From: Pyrinomonadaceae bacterium
GTDB lineage: Bacteria; Acidobacteriota; Blastocatellia; Pyrinomonadales; Pyrinomonadaceae
DNA: 9,403 nt
Direction of reading: 5' to 3'
Assembly: GCA_025929655.1 (NCBI GenBank)
Contig: JAICPV010000057.1
Coordinates: 1 to 9,403, forward strand
The translations under genes were made by a program, and so were the position numbers. The notes below the pieces were generated by a model. The model saw only the letters and a list, made by a program, of their open reading frames with translations. It did not search any database and was not told the DNA's origin. Of this stretch, positions 1 to 6,474 are shown one piece after another. How positions within the stretch are numbered: the first letter of the stretch is position 1; each line of letters opens with the position of its first letter.

Positions 1-292
1 CCGACGAAGCCTGGAGAATGCCTATCTTTACGGGATAATCAAGCAGGCCTACGCCGATCGGATATGCTTTGATCTCCTTCCCATTTTGCCAAAGCGTCAT
101 CTGAAACGCCGGCACGTTTATCGTGATCCGGATATCCGAATCACCGGGAATCAGGACTTGCTTTTCAATTCGTCCGCCGGTGAGTTTGTCGGACCTCGCC
201 GATTCTCGTGCCATATCAGCGATGTACGACTGGCCAAGCGCAGACGCCGCAAAAACGAACAAAGCAAAAACGATAAACGAAAGCTTTTTCAT
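1..292 (-). CDS. L,D-transpeptidase (YkuD-like), N-terminal part, cut by window edge
   Basis: Ninety-seven residues are readable from ATG at 292 to the left edge. The product starts with an exported-protein leader: MKKL, then a hydrophobic run rich in F/V/A, ending in ALGQ near residue 21. After a linker, a segment at about residues 53-97 reads IRITINVPAFQMTLWQNGKE followed by AYPIGVGLLDYP. This matches the start of the YkuD/ErfK fold, in which a short peptide strand with Tyr-Pro-[IV]-Gly-x-Gly precedes the catalytic domain. The catalytic His/Cys motif would lie beyond the edge and cannot be checked. The family cross-links peptidoglycan stem peptides or attaches proteins in the periplasm. The start codon overlaps the stop of the cyclase gene as TGATG, so translation is probably coupled and the gene is the distal member of the kynurenine operon. 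There is no metabolic reason for this pairing that I can see. Confidence 0.8.
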   Translation of the reverse strand, partial: MKKLSFIVFALFVFAASALGQSYIADMARESARSDKLTGGRIEKQVLIPGDSDIRITINVPAFQMTLWQNGKEIKAYPIGVGLLDYPVKIGILQASS

Positions 293-1098
293 CAAGATTT
301 TGTCGCGAATTGATTCAGTCGGGTTGTATCAGTTCGCTCAACGGGAAAAAGGAGCGGCCGGGACGGTGCCGCATCGGATACAAAGGGTGCGATCTGACGG
401 TTCAGCAGATATTCCCCATCCGGAATTTCGTTCGGCACGTAGATCAACTCAGTAATGGTCGAATTCAAACGCGTTTCCGGATTCGTCTGGAAGCTGGCCG
501 GATACATATTCCAGAATATCCTGTGGTTCAATAGTTTTCCTTCGTCGAACAAACGGTCGATCGATGGAAGATCGACGAGTAGATGCCTGTAACCGAGTTC
601 TGCGATCAAACAGATCGCGTCCTCCGAAAAATACGGCGGAATGTTGTCGGCATCATATAACCGGTCAAGCTTTCCGCCGTCGTTAGGCAGCGTTCGGACC
701 ACCAGCGCGTAACCGCTTCCTCTCGAATATTCCCAATCGAAAACTTTGGCGATCTGTTCACGCGAGATCACCAGATCTTCACCGGAAAACTCCGGTTCGA
801 CAGAGATCAGAGCCGCAGGGATCAGTATATCCTTCAAACAATCCGTGATCGAGATACGCTCGTCTGTGATATGGCCGACGCATTCGGTGTGCGTGCCGTT
901 GCAGTGAGGAATGAATGTGACGCGTTCGAAATTGCAACTGCCGCCGCGGCGGGTGTCTCCGATAAGCGAGGCGTATTCGCAGGCCGTCGACGTCGCCAAC
1001 TCGACACCGAACGCGTTCGGCTGCTGGCCGTTGAAGCGAAGCGGGATCGAGATATCGATCGGGGTTAACAGGTCGAAGTGTTGGCCGTTGAATTCCAC
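292..1098 (-). CDS. Cyclase-family metal hydrolase, putative arylformamidase (N-formylkynurenine hydrolase)
   Basis: This is a 268-residue protein of the cyclase family (the KynB/isatin hydrolase fold). In a kynurenine operon the obvious role is hydrolysis of N-formylkynurenine to kynurenine and formate. Seen in the sequence: PIDISIPL at 13-20, a metal-motif equivalent H65-C-N-G-T-H70-T-E72-C-V-G-H76, LLVDLPSID at 173-181, N-H192-R, and ITE217 followed by the PDGEY turn and an alternating beta end. These align in order with KynB landmarks. The canonical motif is HxGTHxDxPxH; here the first ligand position is Cys (with His one residue earlier), Asp is Glu, and Pro is Val. Activity is therefore inferred from context rather than from a standard active site. 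The start is GTG, two bases after the KMO TAA; no ATG lies near, and upstream codons belong to KMO. The stop overlaps the next start (TGATG). The kynB symbol is withheld because the subfamily is divergent. Confidence 0.88.
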   Translation of the reverse strand: MEFNGQHFDLLTPIDISIPLRFNGQQPNAFGVELATSTACEYASLIGDTRRGGSCNFERVTFIPHCNGTHTECVGHITDERISITDCLKDILIPAALISVEPEFSGEDLVISREQIAKVFDWEYSRGSGYALVVRTLPNDGGKLDRLYDADNIPPYFSEDAICLIAELGYRHLLVDLPSIDRLFDEGKLLNHRIFWNMYPASFQTNPETRLNSTITELIYVPNEIPDGEYLLNRQIAPFVSDAAPSRPLLFPVERTDTTRLNQFATKS

Positions 1099-1100
1099 TT

Positions 1101-2543
1101 TTATCGTTTTGAACCAATTTCCTCGAGCTGCAGCTTTTGCAAATCCGTAAAGATGGACGTCAAGTCGATGTCTTCGGTATTCTCTTCTTCGGCACAGATC
1201 TCCATTAGAAGCCGATCTTGCGCGTTTCCTCTTTCCTTGGCGACCGAGTAAGGCAGGTCTTCCCTGAAAGTTACCATCGAGTATTTCGAGAAATAATCGG
1301 GAAATGTTCGCTCCAATCTTGTTTCGAGAGCCCGTTTGCGTTGGAAAACCCGATCGGCAGTTGCGTCGCGCATTTCGTAAAAGTTCTCTTCAGCCATTTC
1401 CTGAATGGCGTCGGTGTTGGGTTTTCGAAGTGCTGCATATTGCTCGAACACTACTTTCCAATCGACGCTTGACCCGGTCGCTACCGCTCCCGGTTCCGAC
1501 AGGAGCGAGTCCAGTATCCGAACATCCTCAAAGGCGCAGTTCATGCCCTGGCCGTAGAAGGGCACCATCGCGTGGGCAGAGTCGCCCAGCAGCAATACTT
1601 TCCCGTCGACATGCCACGGCCAGCTTTTTAAAGTTCCGAGCTGTCCGGTCGGGTTCGTGAAGAAGTCTTCAACAAGGGTCGGCATGAGCGGAACGGCGTC
1701 GGGAAATTCGCGATCAAAGAAATTGAGCAGCGAATTCTCATCTGTTAGCCGGTCGAAGGACGCCGTGTCAGTACCAGCCGTGGCAGCAGGTGGCACTGAC
1801 TTATTCGCAAGGAACAGCGTGCATGTGAAACTTCCGTCAAAATTAGGAAGCGCGATCATCATGAATCGATGACGCGGCCAGATGTGCAAGGCGTTAGGAT
1901 CCAACAGGAACCGATCTTCCGGCGAACGCTTCGCGTTGGATGCAGGCGAGCCGCCTGCGGTCCGACCTGGAATGTGCAATTCTTTGTAACCGTGTTCGAG
2001 AAAGACCGAATATGATTCGAAATCGGGGATTTGGTGCTCCATCGCTTGACGGACCACCGACCCTGCGCCGTCGGCCGCGATCACCGTGTCGCCTGAAACT
2101 CTGTTCCCGGAACCTAATCTCACTACACCGGAATTGCAGTCAAAGTCGACGCATGCCTCATTGAAATGAAATCGAACGCCGTCGTATTTTTCGGCTTCGT
2201 TGATGAGAGCAATGTTCAGTCCCGATCGTGAGACGGAGTTGATAAATTCGCCCTTGCGGCCGCTGTATGGAAGCAACTTCGTTTCACCATTCTCCGAATG
2301 GATCATCCGACCATACATCGGCACGGCTTCGGCGAGCATGTACTCGTCCATTCCGACCTCCCGCAGCGCAGCGATGCCGCGATCGGAAAGTGCAAGGTTT
2401 ATGGAACGACCAGCCGCGACCTCTCCTTTGCGCATGTCGCCTCGGGCTTCAAATACGTCGACCGAAAAGCCGCGGCGAGCGAGGTAGATGGCCAGAAGCG
2501 AACCGGCCAGGCCCGCGCCGATGATTATCATTTTCTCTGTCAT
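1101..2543 (-). CDS. kmo: Kynurenine 3-monooxygenase (FAD-dependent)
   Basis: This 480-residue flavoprotein hydroxylates L-kynurenine to 3-hydroxykynurenine with NADPH and O2. Motifs in order: FAD-binding GAGLAG at 9-14 with acidic FEAR end at 31-34; the KMO signature GRSINLALSDRG at 45-56; VIAADGAGSVVR at 154-165; LHIWPR and MMIALPNFDGSFT at 219-240; the FAD ribityl motif LLGDSAHAMVPFYGQGMN at 318-335; and RKPNTDAI...ENFYEMRD at 373-393. All core motifs are intact, so the enzyme should be active. Three loops are longer than usual: GRTAGGSPASNAKRSPED at 193-210, KSVPPAATAGTD at 248-259 and SEPGAVATGSS at 349-359. Each is encoded by an interspersed-repeat-like element annotated separately. The ATG start sits 20 nt behind the MBL gene stop with no clear Shine-Dalgarno, as expected for an internal operon gene. 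The C-terminal segment after about 400 is helical and charged; no membrane anchor is obvious. Confidence 0.95.
   Translation of the reverse strand: MTEKMIIIGAGLAGSLLAIYLARRGFSVDVFEARGDMRKGEVAAGRSINLALSDRGIAALREVGMDEYMLAEAVPMYGRMIHSENGETKLLPYSGRKGEFINSVSRSGLNIALINEAEKYDGVRFHFNEACVDFDCNSGVVRLGSGNRVSGDTVIAADGAGSVVRQAMEHQIPDFESYSVFLEHGYKELHIPGRTAGGSPASNAKRSPEDRFLLDPNALHIWPRHRFMMIALPNFDGSFTCTLFLANKSVPPAATAGTDTASFDRLTDENSLLNFFDREFPDAVPLMPTLVEDFFTNPTGQLGTLKSWPWHVDGKVLLLGDSAHAMVPFYGQGMNCAFEDVRILDSLLSEPGAVATGSSVDWKVVFEQYAALRKPNTDAIQEMAEENFYEMRDATADRVFQRKRALETRLERTFPDYFSKYSMVTFREDLPYSVAKERGNAQDRLLMEICAEEENTEDIDLTSIFTDLQKLQLEEIGSKR
1471..1500 (-). repeat. Interspersed repeat-like element in frame within KMO (element C)
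   Basis: Thirty bases that on the gene strand begin GTCGGAACCGGG and end with ACCGGGTC around a GCGGTAGC core. It encodes SEPGAVATGS inside the KMO loop between ILDSLL and DWKVVFEQY, where homologues have only a few residues. Internal symmetry is weak (CCGG...CCGG with a direct repeat of ACCGGG), but the GTCRGWACC start and the GGTAGC/GGCAGC core resemble the element at 1767-1800. Copy number in the genome is unknown. Confidence 0.5.
1767..1800. repeat. Imperfect palindromic element in frame within KMO (element B)
   Basis: A 34-bp imperfect inverted repeat. Arms of 13 bp at 1767-1779 and 1788-1800 start GTCAGT and end ACTGAC, pairing at about 10 of 13 positions around an 8-bp centre, GTGGCAGC. 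On the gene strand it encodes SVPPAATAGTD of KMO, directly after the conserved TLFL strand, a place where the family usually has a short loop. The outer six bases pair perfectly. Confidence 0.6.
1935..1966. repeat. Palindromic element in frame within KMO (element A)
   Basis: A 32-bp element with a perfect 7-bp inverted repeat, GCAGGCG (1942-1948) and CGCCTGC (1952-1958), around AGC. It is flanked by outer arms GTTGGA (1935-1940) and TCCGAC (1961-1966) that pair with one G-T wobble. On the gene strand it encodes RTAGGSPASN of KMO, between the conserved YKELHIP and LHIWPR blocks. The residue pattern AGGSPAS is the type produced by GC-rich interspersed palindromes. Confidence 0.6.
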
Positions 2544-2563
2544 TTAGCGGGCGGACTATGAAC

Positions 2564-3499
2564 TCAATCCAAACGCGCCTTTCGAACTGTAACTTTTTCG
2601 CCGATATCTATGATCATAAGATCCTCCCCCAATATGACCTGTCCGGGATACATTTTTCGCGTAGGTGGGATCAACTCTTGTTCTGTTGCCGACGGAAGTA
2701 CTATGTGCGAATACACAGCCAGCTTTGGCTTAATTTTAGCGAAAATTTCACCCGCTTGCTCCGGTGTAGTGTGGTGAGAAATGATCATCTTTATCCACTC
2801 ATCGCCCCGCTGACGCTGCTTCAACGAGTCGCGGGAAACTACCTCGTGCACGACCACGTCTGCGCCGGCTGCGTGTTTCACGAGATTTTCCGAGGGACGG
2901 GTGTCTCCGGAAAGTACAACTGAGCGGCCACCATAATCGACTCTATAACCGAAGGCCGGATTGGTCGGCCGGTGGTCGACATCGAACACCGTGACCTTCA
3001 CGCCGTTCACTTCGTAAACGATGCCTTCGGTTACGTCCTTTGCGGTAACGATAAAACCCTCCGGCGAACTTCGATCGTCGTACAAGCGGATCCTAATATC
3101 GAATTCAAAAGCCTGTTCGAGATGCTTCATCATTCTTTCGGTCCCTCTAGGACCGAAAAGAAGGAGTGGCTTGTCTCGTTGACCGTTGAGCCAGCCTGTC
3201 AGCCAAAGGTCCGGAAAACCCACAACGTGATCGGAGTGCAGGTGCGTAAGAAAAACGCCCTGAATATCTTTGAAGCCAACCTTAACTTGCGCAAGGCGCT
3301 GGATGGCACCCCGGCCGGCATCAAAGATCAATTTCTGATCGCCCGCCTCTATCAGAATGCTCGGCCCAAACCGATTCATCACGGGTGCCGGACAACCGGT
3401 GCCTAAAAGCGTGACCTTGATAGTTTGCCCCTGCGCAGAAAGCAGACCAAATAACACTATGCCTACAAGAAACGACCAGTGAAATATCGTTACATTCAT
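2564..3499 (-). CDS. Exported MBL-fold metallo-hydrolase (RNase Z / AtsA-like)
   Basis: A 311-residue metallo-beta-lactamase-fold protein. Residues 1-24 form a signal peptide (short N-region, hydrophobic LVGIVLFGLL, then SAQGQ), so it probably acts in the periplasm. The dinuclear zinc site is complete: H86-L-H88-S-D90-H91, H176 in FDVDHRP, D199 in LSGDTR, and H265 in VYSHI, plus the paired H242-H243 in ISHHTTPEQAG that marks RNase Z/arylsulfatase-like members. The opening VTLLGTGCPAP...GPSILIEAG is also typical of that group. Substrate is unknown. The ATG at 3499 is preferred over a TTG at 3514: it overlaps the kynureninase stop as ATGA, has GGAAAAGAG just upstream, and begins a clean signal peptide. 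Position between kynU and kmo suggests co-expression with tryptophan catabolism, perhaps hydrolysing an aryl ester, amide or lactone feeding the pathway; that is inference only. Confidence 0.9.
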   Translation of the reverse strand: MNVTIFHWSFLVGIVLFGLLSAQGQTIKVTLLGTGCPAPVMNRFGPSILIEAGDQKLIFDAGRGAIQRLAQVKVGFKDIQGVFLTHLHSDHVVGFPDLWLTGWLNGQRDKPLLLFGPRGTERMMKHLEQAFEFDIRIRLYDDRSSPEGFIVTAKDVTEGIVYEVNGVKVTVFDVDHRPTNPAFGYRVDYGGRSVVLSGDTRPSENLVKHAAGADVVVHEVVSRDSLKQRQRGDEWIKMIISHHTTPEQAGEIFAKIKPKLAVYSHIVLPSATEQELIPPTRKMYPGQVILGEDLMIIDIGEKVTVRKARLD

Positions 3500-4779
3500 C
3501 TCTTTTCCAAACAACTCTCTAAGATCGCGACGAACCGATACACATCGTCGAATGTATTATAAAGCGGCACAGGTGCGACGCGGATCACACCCGGTTCACG
3601 CCAATCCGCGAATACTCCGCGGCTTGTGATCGAGTCAAATAAACTTTTGTCGGAATTCCTCATACGGATCGAAAGCTGGCAGCCTCTTTGTTCAGGATCG
3701 TTCGGCGTGATGATCGAAATGCGTTCGTCTGAAAGCTGGTTAAGAAGGAATGCAAGAAAGCCGGTAAGCTTTTCGGATTTTGCTCGCAGCGCCGGCATCG
3801 TCGCCTCATCGAATATCTCGAGCGAAGCACGTAACGCGGCGAGCTGCAGGATCGGCGGATTCGAGATCTGCCAGCCCTCGGCACCTTCAAGCGGCACAAA
3901 ATTCGGTCCCATCAGAAATCGGGTTTCTTTATCATGTCCCCACCAACCGGCAAACCGCGGCAGTTCAAACGAGCGTGCGTGGCGTTCATGAACAAAGATC
4001 CCCGCGATCCCGCCGGGTCCGGCGTTCAGATATTTGTACGAACACCATGCCGCGAAATCAACATCCCAGTCATGCAGTTTTAGTTCCAGATTTCCGGCGG
4101 CATGCGCACAATCGAAACCCACGACGCATCCGTTTCGATGGCCTACCTCGGTGATCGCCTTCATCTCGAACGCCTGGCCGGTGTAATAGTTCACGCCGCC
4201 CAGCAAGATCAATGCGATCGAATCGCCATCACGGTCGATCGCCCCCACGATGTCTTCGGTGCGAAGCGTCGCCTCTCCATCCCGGGGCGCGAGCTCGACC
4301 AGGCCGGTGTTTCCATATCCGTGAAACTTTAATTGTGATTCGACCGCGTACCGGTCCGAGGGAAACGCGCCTTTTTCGATGACGATCTTGAATCGATCAC
4401 TTGTGGGCCGATAGAACGAAACCATCAACAGGTGGAGGTTTACCGTCAGCGAATTCATCACGACCGTTTCGATCGGTTTTGCCCCGACAACGCGTGCCAT
4501 CGGTTCGGTCACGAATTCGTGATACGGCAGCCACGGGTGTTTCGCGTTCGTGTGCCCTTCGACTGCGTACTTTGCCCAGTCGTCCAGTTCCTGTTCGACA
4601 TAGCGGCGCGCATTTTTCGGCATCAGACCGAGGGAATTTCCAGTTAAATAGACGGGCTCCAAATTATTGAACTTATCGGGGAACTGAAAATGACCGCGAA
4701 ATTTTCTCAGCGGATCGGCGTCATCGGCAGTTTGCGCAAACTTCGGTGACGAATCGTAATTTTCATGTGACGAAATCAT
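3496..4779 (-). CDS. kynU: Kynureninase (PLP-dependent)
   Basis: A 427-residue fold-type I PLP enzyme that cleaves 3-hydroxykynurenine (or kynurenine) to 3-hydroxyanthranilate (or anthranilate) and alanine. Landmarks in order: YLTGNSLGLMP at 44-54; the PLP phosphate-binding NSLTVNLH at 109-116; FPSDRYA at 139-145; the cofactor Asp in GFDCAHAAGN at 221-230; the Schiff-base Lys249 in WCSYKYLNAGPGGIAG; GWWGH at 278-282; and RVAPVPLYN at 400-408. Length and motifs are normal. The first ATG (4779) is chosen; an in-frame TTG at 4791 with AGGCG four bases upstream would add four residues and cannot be excluded. This is the first gene of the left-hand unit; its stop overlaps the MBL start (ATGA). With the monooxygenase downstream and HAO in the adjacent unit, the physiological substrate is most likely 3-hydroxykynurenine. 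Confidence 0.96.
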   Translation of the reverse strand: MISSHENYDSSPKFAQTADDADPLRKFRGHFQFPDKFNNLEPVYLTGNSLGLMPKNARRYVEQELDDWAKYAVEGHTNAKHPWLPYHEFVTEPMARVVGAKPIETVVMNSLTVNLHLLMVSFYRPTSDRFKIVIEKGAFPSDRYAVESQLKFHGYGNTGLVELAPRDGEATLRTEDIVGAIDRDGDSIALILLGGVNYYTGQAFEMKAITEVGHRNGCVVGFDCAHAAGNLELKLHDWDVDFAAWCSYKYLNAGPGGIAGIFVHERHARSFELPRFAGWWGHDKETRFLMGPNFVPLEGAEGWQISNPPILQLAALRASLEIFDEATMPALRAKSEKLTGFLAFLLNQLSDERISIITPNDPEQRGCQLSIRMRNSDKSLFDSITSRGVFADWREPGVIRVAPVPLYNTFDDVYRFVAILESCLEKR

Positions 4780-4959
4780 TTTAAATTTCAAAACACGCCT
4801 GCTGTCGGAAACAAACCGCTATTCGGCGGCGTCTTCCATGTGTGCGAGCGGTGAAGCCGAAGATAGTCTAAACCACCCGGCACGATCCGGCGCACAGTAG
4901 TCCGAGGGCTGTAGCTTTCGGTTTGGATCCTTTAACAACCCACATTCATGGAGGTTCTC
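4780..4959. promoter_or_regulatory. Divergent intergenic region between kynU and the exported small protein
   Basis: About 180 bases with no supported gene between two divergent starts, so it should contain promoters for both the kynU operon and the plus-strand gene. I could not find convincing paired -35/-10 hexamers on either strand. The only small symmetries seen are CCGG repeats near 4878-4892 and AGTCC/GGGCT near 4909-4920, neither strong enough to call an operator. Confidence 0.4.
4950..4954 (+). promoter_or_regulatory. Shine-Dalgarno GGAGG deciding the start at 4960
   Basis: GGAGG at 4950-4954 lies five bases before the ATG at 4960. The in-frame ATG at 4948 overlaps this site and has nothing comparable upstream, so 4960 is the likely start. 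This is the clearest ribosome binding site in the window. Confidence 0.75.
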
Positions 4960-5385
4960 ATGAGAAATATTATCAGCACATTTTTGGTCCTTTCATTTTT
5001 AACAGTTTTCGGAACAGTTTTGGTTTTCGGGCAAACGCCGGGTTTGCGAGTTTCGGCGGACGTGCCTTTCGATTTTACAGTCGGTGATTCGACGTTCGCC
5101 GCTGGAAAGTACGAAATGGTTCTGACGAACAATTTCGGTTCGGTTTATACGGTTTCGCTTTTCAACGAAAACAACAAGCGCATATTGAGCACGACCGCGA
5201 TCCGCACCGGGTCGACGAACAAGGATAATTCGGATCTGCTTTTCGCAAGCGATGGGGGCGGACGTTTTTTGGAAAAACTGAGAACACCCGAAATGGGCTT
5301 CCAGTTCGGTAGTTCGAAAAAGCAACGGTTGATCGCGCAGGCGAAGAAGATAAGCGTGCCTACCAACGCCTCGCCGAATGAATGA
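4960..5385 (+). CDS. Small exported protein of unknown function (VPFDFTVGD-type)
   Basis: A 141-residue protein with a clear signal peptide: MRN, hydrophobic IISTFLVLSFLTVFGTVLVF, cleavage probably near GQ-TPG at about residue 24. The mature part reads RVSADVPFDFTVGDSTFAAG followed by KYEMVL, then strands such as SVYTVSLFNENNKRI, and a basic tail (SSKKQRLIAQAKK). Small secreted proteins with the pattern VPF-x-F-x-V-G-x...AGKY are recurrent in Acidobacteriota; no biochemical function is known to me. Predicted mostly beta, about 120 mature residues, one domain, no cysteines in the mature chain. It stands alone on the plus strand between the two kynurenine units, with its own strong Shine-Dalgarno and an intrinsic terminator, so there is no evidence that it takes part in tryptophan catabolism. 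The start is ATG 4960, not 4948, because GGAGG lies between them. Confidence 0.87.
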   Translation: MRNIISTFLVLSFLTVFGTVLVFGQTPGLRVSADVPFDFTVGDSTFAAGKYEMVLTNNFGSVYTVSLFNENNKRILSTTAIRTGSTNKDNSDLLFASDGGGRFLEKLRTPEMGFQFGSSKKQRLIAQAKKISVPTNASPNE

Positions 5386-5413
5386 TCTGCTCAAAAAACT
5401 TTCCGATCAGATC

Positions 5414-5443
5414 TGCCGGGCACTTGCTCGGCATTTCTATTTT
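5414..5443 (+). terminator. Intrinsic terminator of the small exported protein gene
   Basis: TGCCGGGC (5414-5421), loop ACTT, GCTCGGCA (5426-5433) gives an 8-bp stem with one G-U pair, followed by TTTCTATTTT (5434-5443). It begins 28 bases after the plus-strand stop. The T-run overlaps the stop codon and last codons of the convergent ACMSD gene. On the minus strand the same hairpin is followed only by a later T-run (GTTTTTTG about 20 bases on), so termination in that direction is weaker. Confidence 0.7.
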
Positions 5444-6456
5444 GATTCGCCGAATCTCGCACCATCGAGTGCGAGCCAGTTCAAAGCCGAACCCGAAAGC
5501 AGCATCTCGATTATCGATTCGTCGTAGTCCGTCGATTCTATCAGTTTGCCCGGTTCATGCTCGCCCAAGGGGAAGGGGTAATCGCTGCCGAGCATGACCT
5601 GGTCGGCACCGACGAGCTTTACGAGGTAATCCAACTTTGCCGCCTCGTGCACGAGCGAATCGAAATAGATCTTGCTTAGATATCTCCGCGGGCCATGTGG
5701 ATTATCGACTGCGCAGAGATCGGGGCGAACCTTAAAACCATGATCGATGCGCCCAATCGTCGCGGGGAACGCACCTCCGCCGTGGGCGAAGCAGATCCGC
5801 AATCGCGGACATTTCTCCAGCGTGCCGGAAAATATCAAAGAACAGATCGCGCGCGAAACTTCCGCGGGCATTCCGACCAGCCACGGCAGCCAGTATTTCT
5901 GCATATCCCGTTCGCCCATCATTTCCCAGGGGTGGACGAAGACTGCCATTTCTAGTTCTTCACACGCTTTGAAAAAATCGAAGAACTGCGGATCGCCGAG
6001 ATTAAGCTGATTTACATTCGTGCCGATCTCTACACCGACCAGGCCGATCGTTTTGCATCGTTGCAGCTCTTTTATTGCGAGTGCAGTATCCTGCAGCGGA
6101 ACGGTTCCGATCCCGACAAACCGCAGCGGGAACTCAGTGGCGGCATCGGCGATATCATCGTTCAAATATTTTGCGACTTCGGCGCCATCCTGCGGCTTCG
6201 CCCAGTAACTGAACATCACGGGCACGGTCGAAAGTACCTGCACACTGACGCCGTGGCGATCCATATCCTCGATCCGCTTCGTCGGGTCCCAGCAGTTCGA
6301 TTCGATCTCGCGAAACTGCCCGCCGTCGTCACGCACCATCTGCGCGCAGCCCGGCCCGCTATGCTCCAGCGAAATGAATCCGCCGTAGCCAAATTTACTT
6401 TTCCAATTGGGAATTTCCTTTGGAAGGATGTGCGTGTGGACGTCGATCTTGAGCAT
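5437..6456 (-). CDS. 2-amino-3-carboxymuconate-6-semialdehyde decarboxylase (ACMSD)
   Basis: A 339-residue amidohydrolase-superfamily decarboxylase that removes CO2 from ACMS, the unstable product of HAO, giving 2-aminomuconate semialdehyde and diverting flux from quinolinate. Metal and catalytic residues are all visible: H7 and H9 in DVHTHILPKEIP, H175 in VFVHPWEMM, H225 in CFAHGGGAFP (the catalytic His position) and D292 in LGSDYPFPLGE. These positions agree within a few residues with the Pseudomonas fluorescens enzyme, for which the zinc site is known. CWDPTKRIEDMDRHGVSVQV at 55-74 and DNPHGPRRYL at 251-260 also fit the family. ATG 6456 is 18 bases after the stop of the 56-residue gene; an AAAGGCGGA tract lies a little far upstream as a possible ribosome site. 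It is the last gene of the HAO unit and converges on the plus-strand small exported protein. Called nbaD in pseudomonads; I leave the symbol empty. Confidence 0.95.
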   Translation of the reverse strand: MLKIDVHTHILPKEIPNWKSKFGYGGFISLEHSGPGCAQMVRDDGGQFREIESNCWDPTKRIEDMDRHGVSVQVLSTVPVMFSYWAKPQDGAEVAKYLNDDIADAATEFPLRFVGIGTVPLQDTALAIKELQRCKTIGLVGVEIGTNVNQLNLGDPQFFDFFKACEELEMAVFVHPWEMMGERDMQKYWLPWLVGMPAEVSRAICSLIFSGTLEKCPRLRICFAHGGGAFPATIGRIDHGFKVRPDLCAVDNPHGPRRYLSKIYFDSLVHEAAKLDYLVKLVGADQVMLGSDYPFPLGEHEPGKLIESTDYDESIIEMLLSGSALNWLALDGARFGESK

Positions 6457-6474
6457 TCGTTCGGAGTTCCGCCT

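Noticed and set aside
3181..3210. GACCGTTGAGCCAGCC...GTCAGCC as a further copy of the KMO elements
   Set aside because: It encodes the conserved MBL segment GFPDLWLTGWLNGQRD after the zinc motif without an extra loop, and has no proper inverted arms.
2558..3406. Plus-strand open frames of 121 and 144 codons
   Set aside because: Antisense to the MBL-fold gene with its complete zinc motif; no signal, domain or ribosome site supports them.
3500..3514. TTG start giving the MBL protein five extra residues
   Set aside because: The ATG at 3499 has a purine-rich ribosome site just upstream, overlaps the kynU stop as ATGA and starts a proper signal peptide.
4948..4959. ATG at 4948 as start of the small exported protein
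   Set aside because: GGAGG at 4950-4954 would be inside the gene; ATG 4960 is correctly spaced from it.
4780..4959. Possible riboswitch or tryptophan-responsive leader before kynU
   Set aside because: No stable multi-stem structure, Trp-codon leader peptide or terminator hairpin could be found in the gap.
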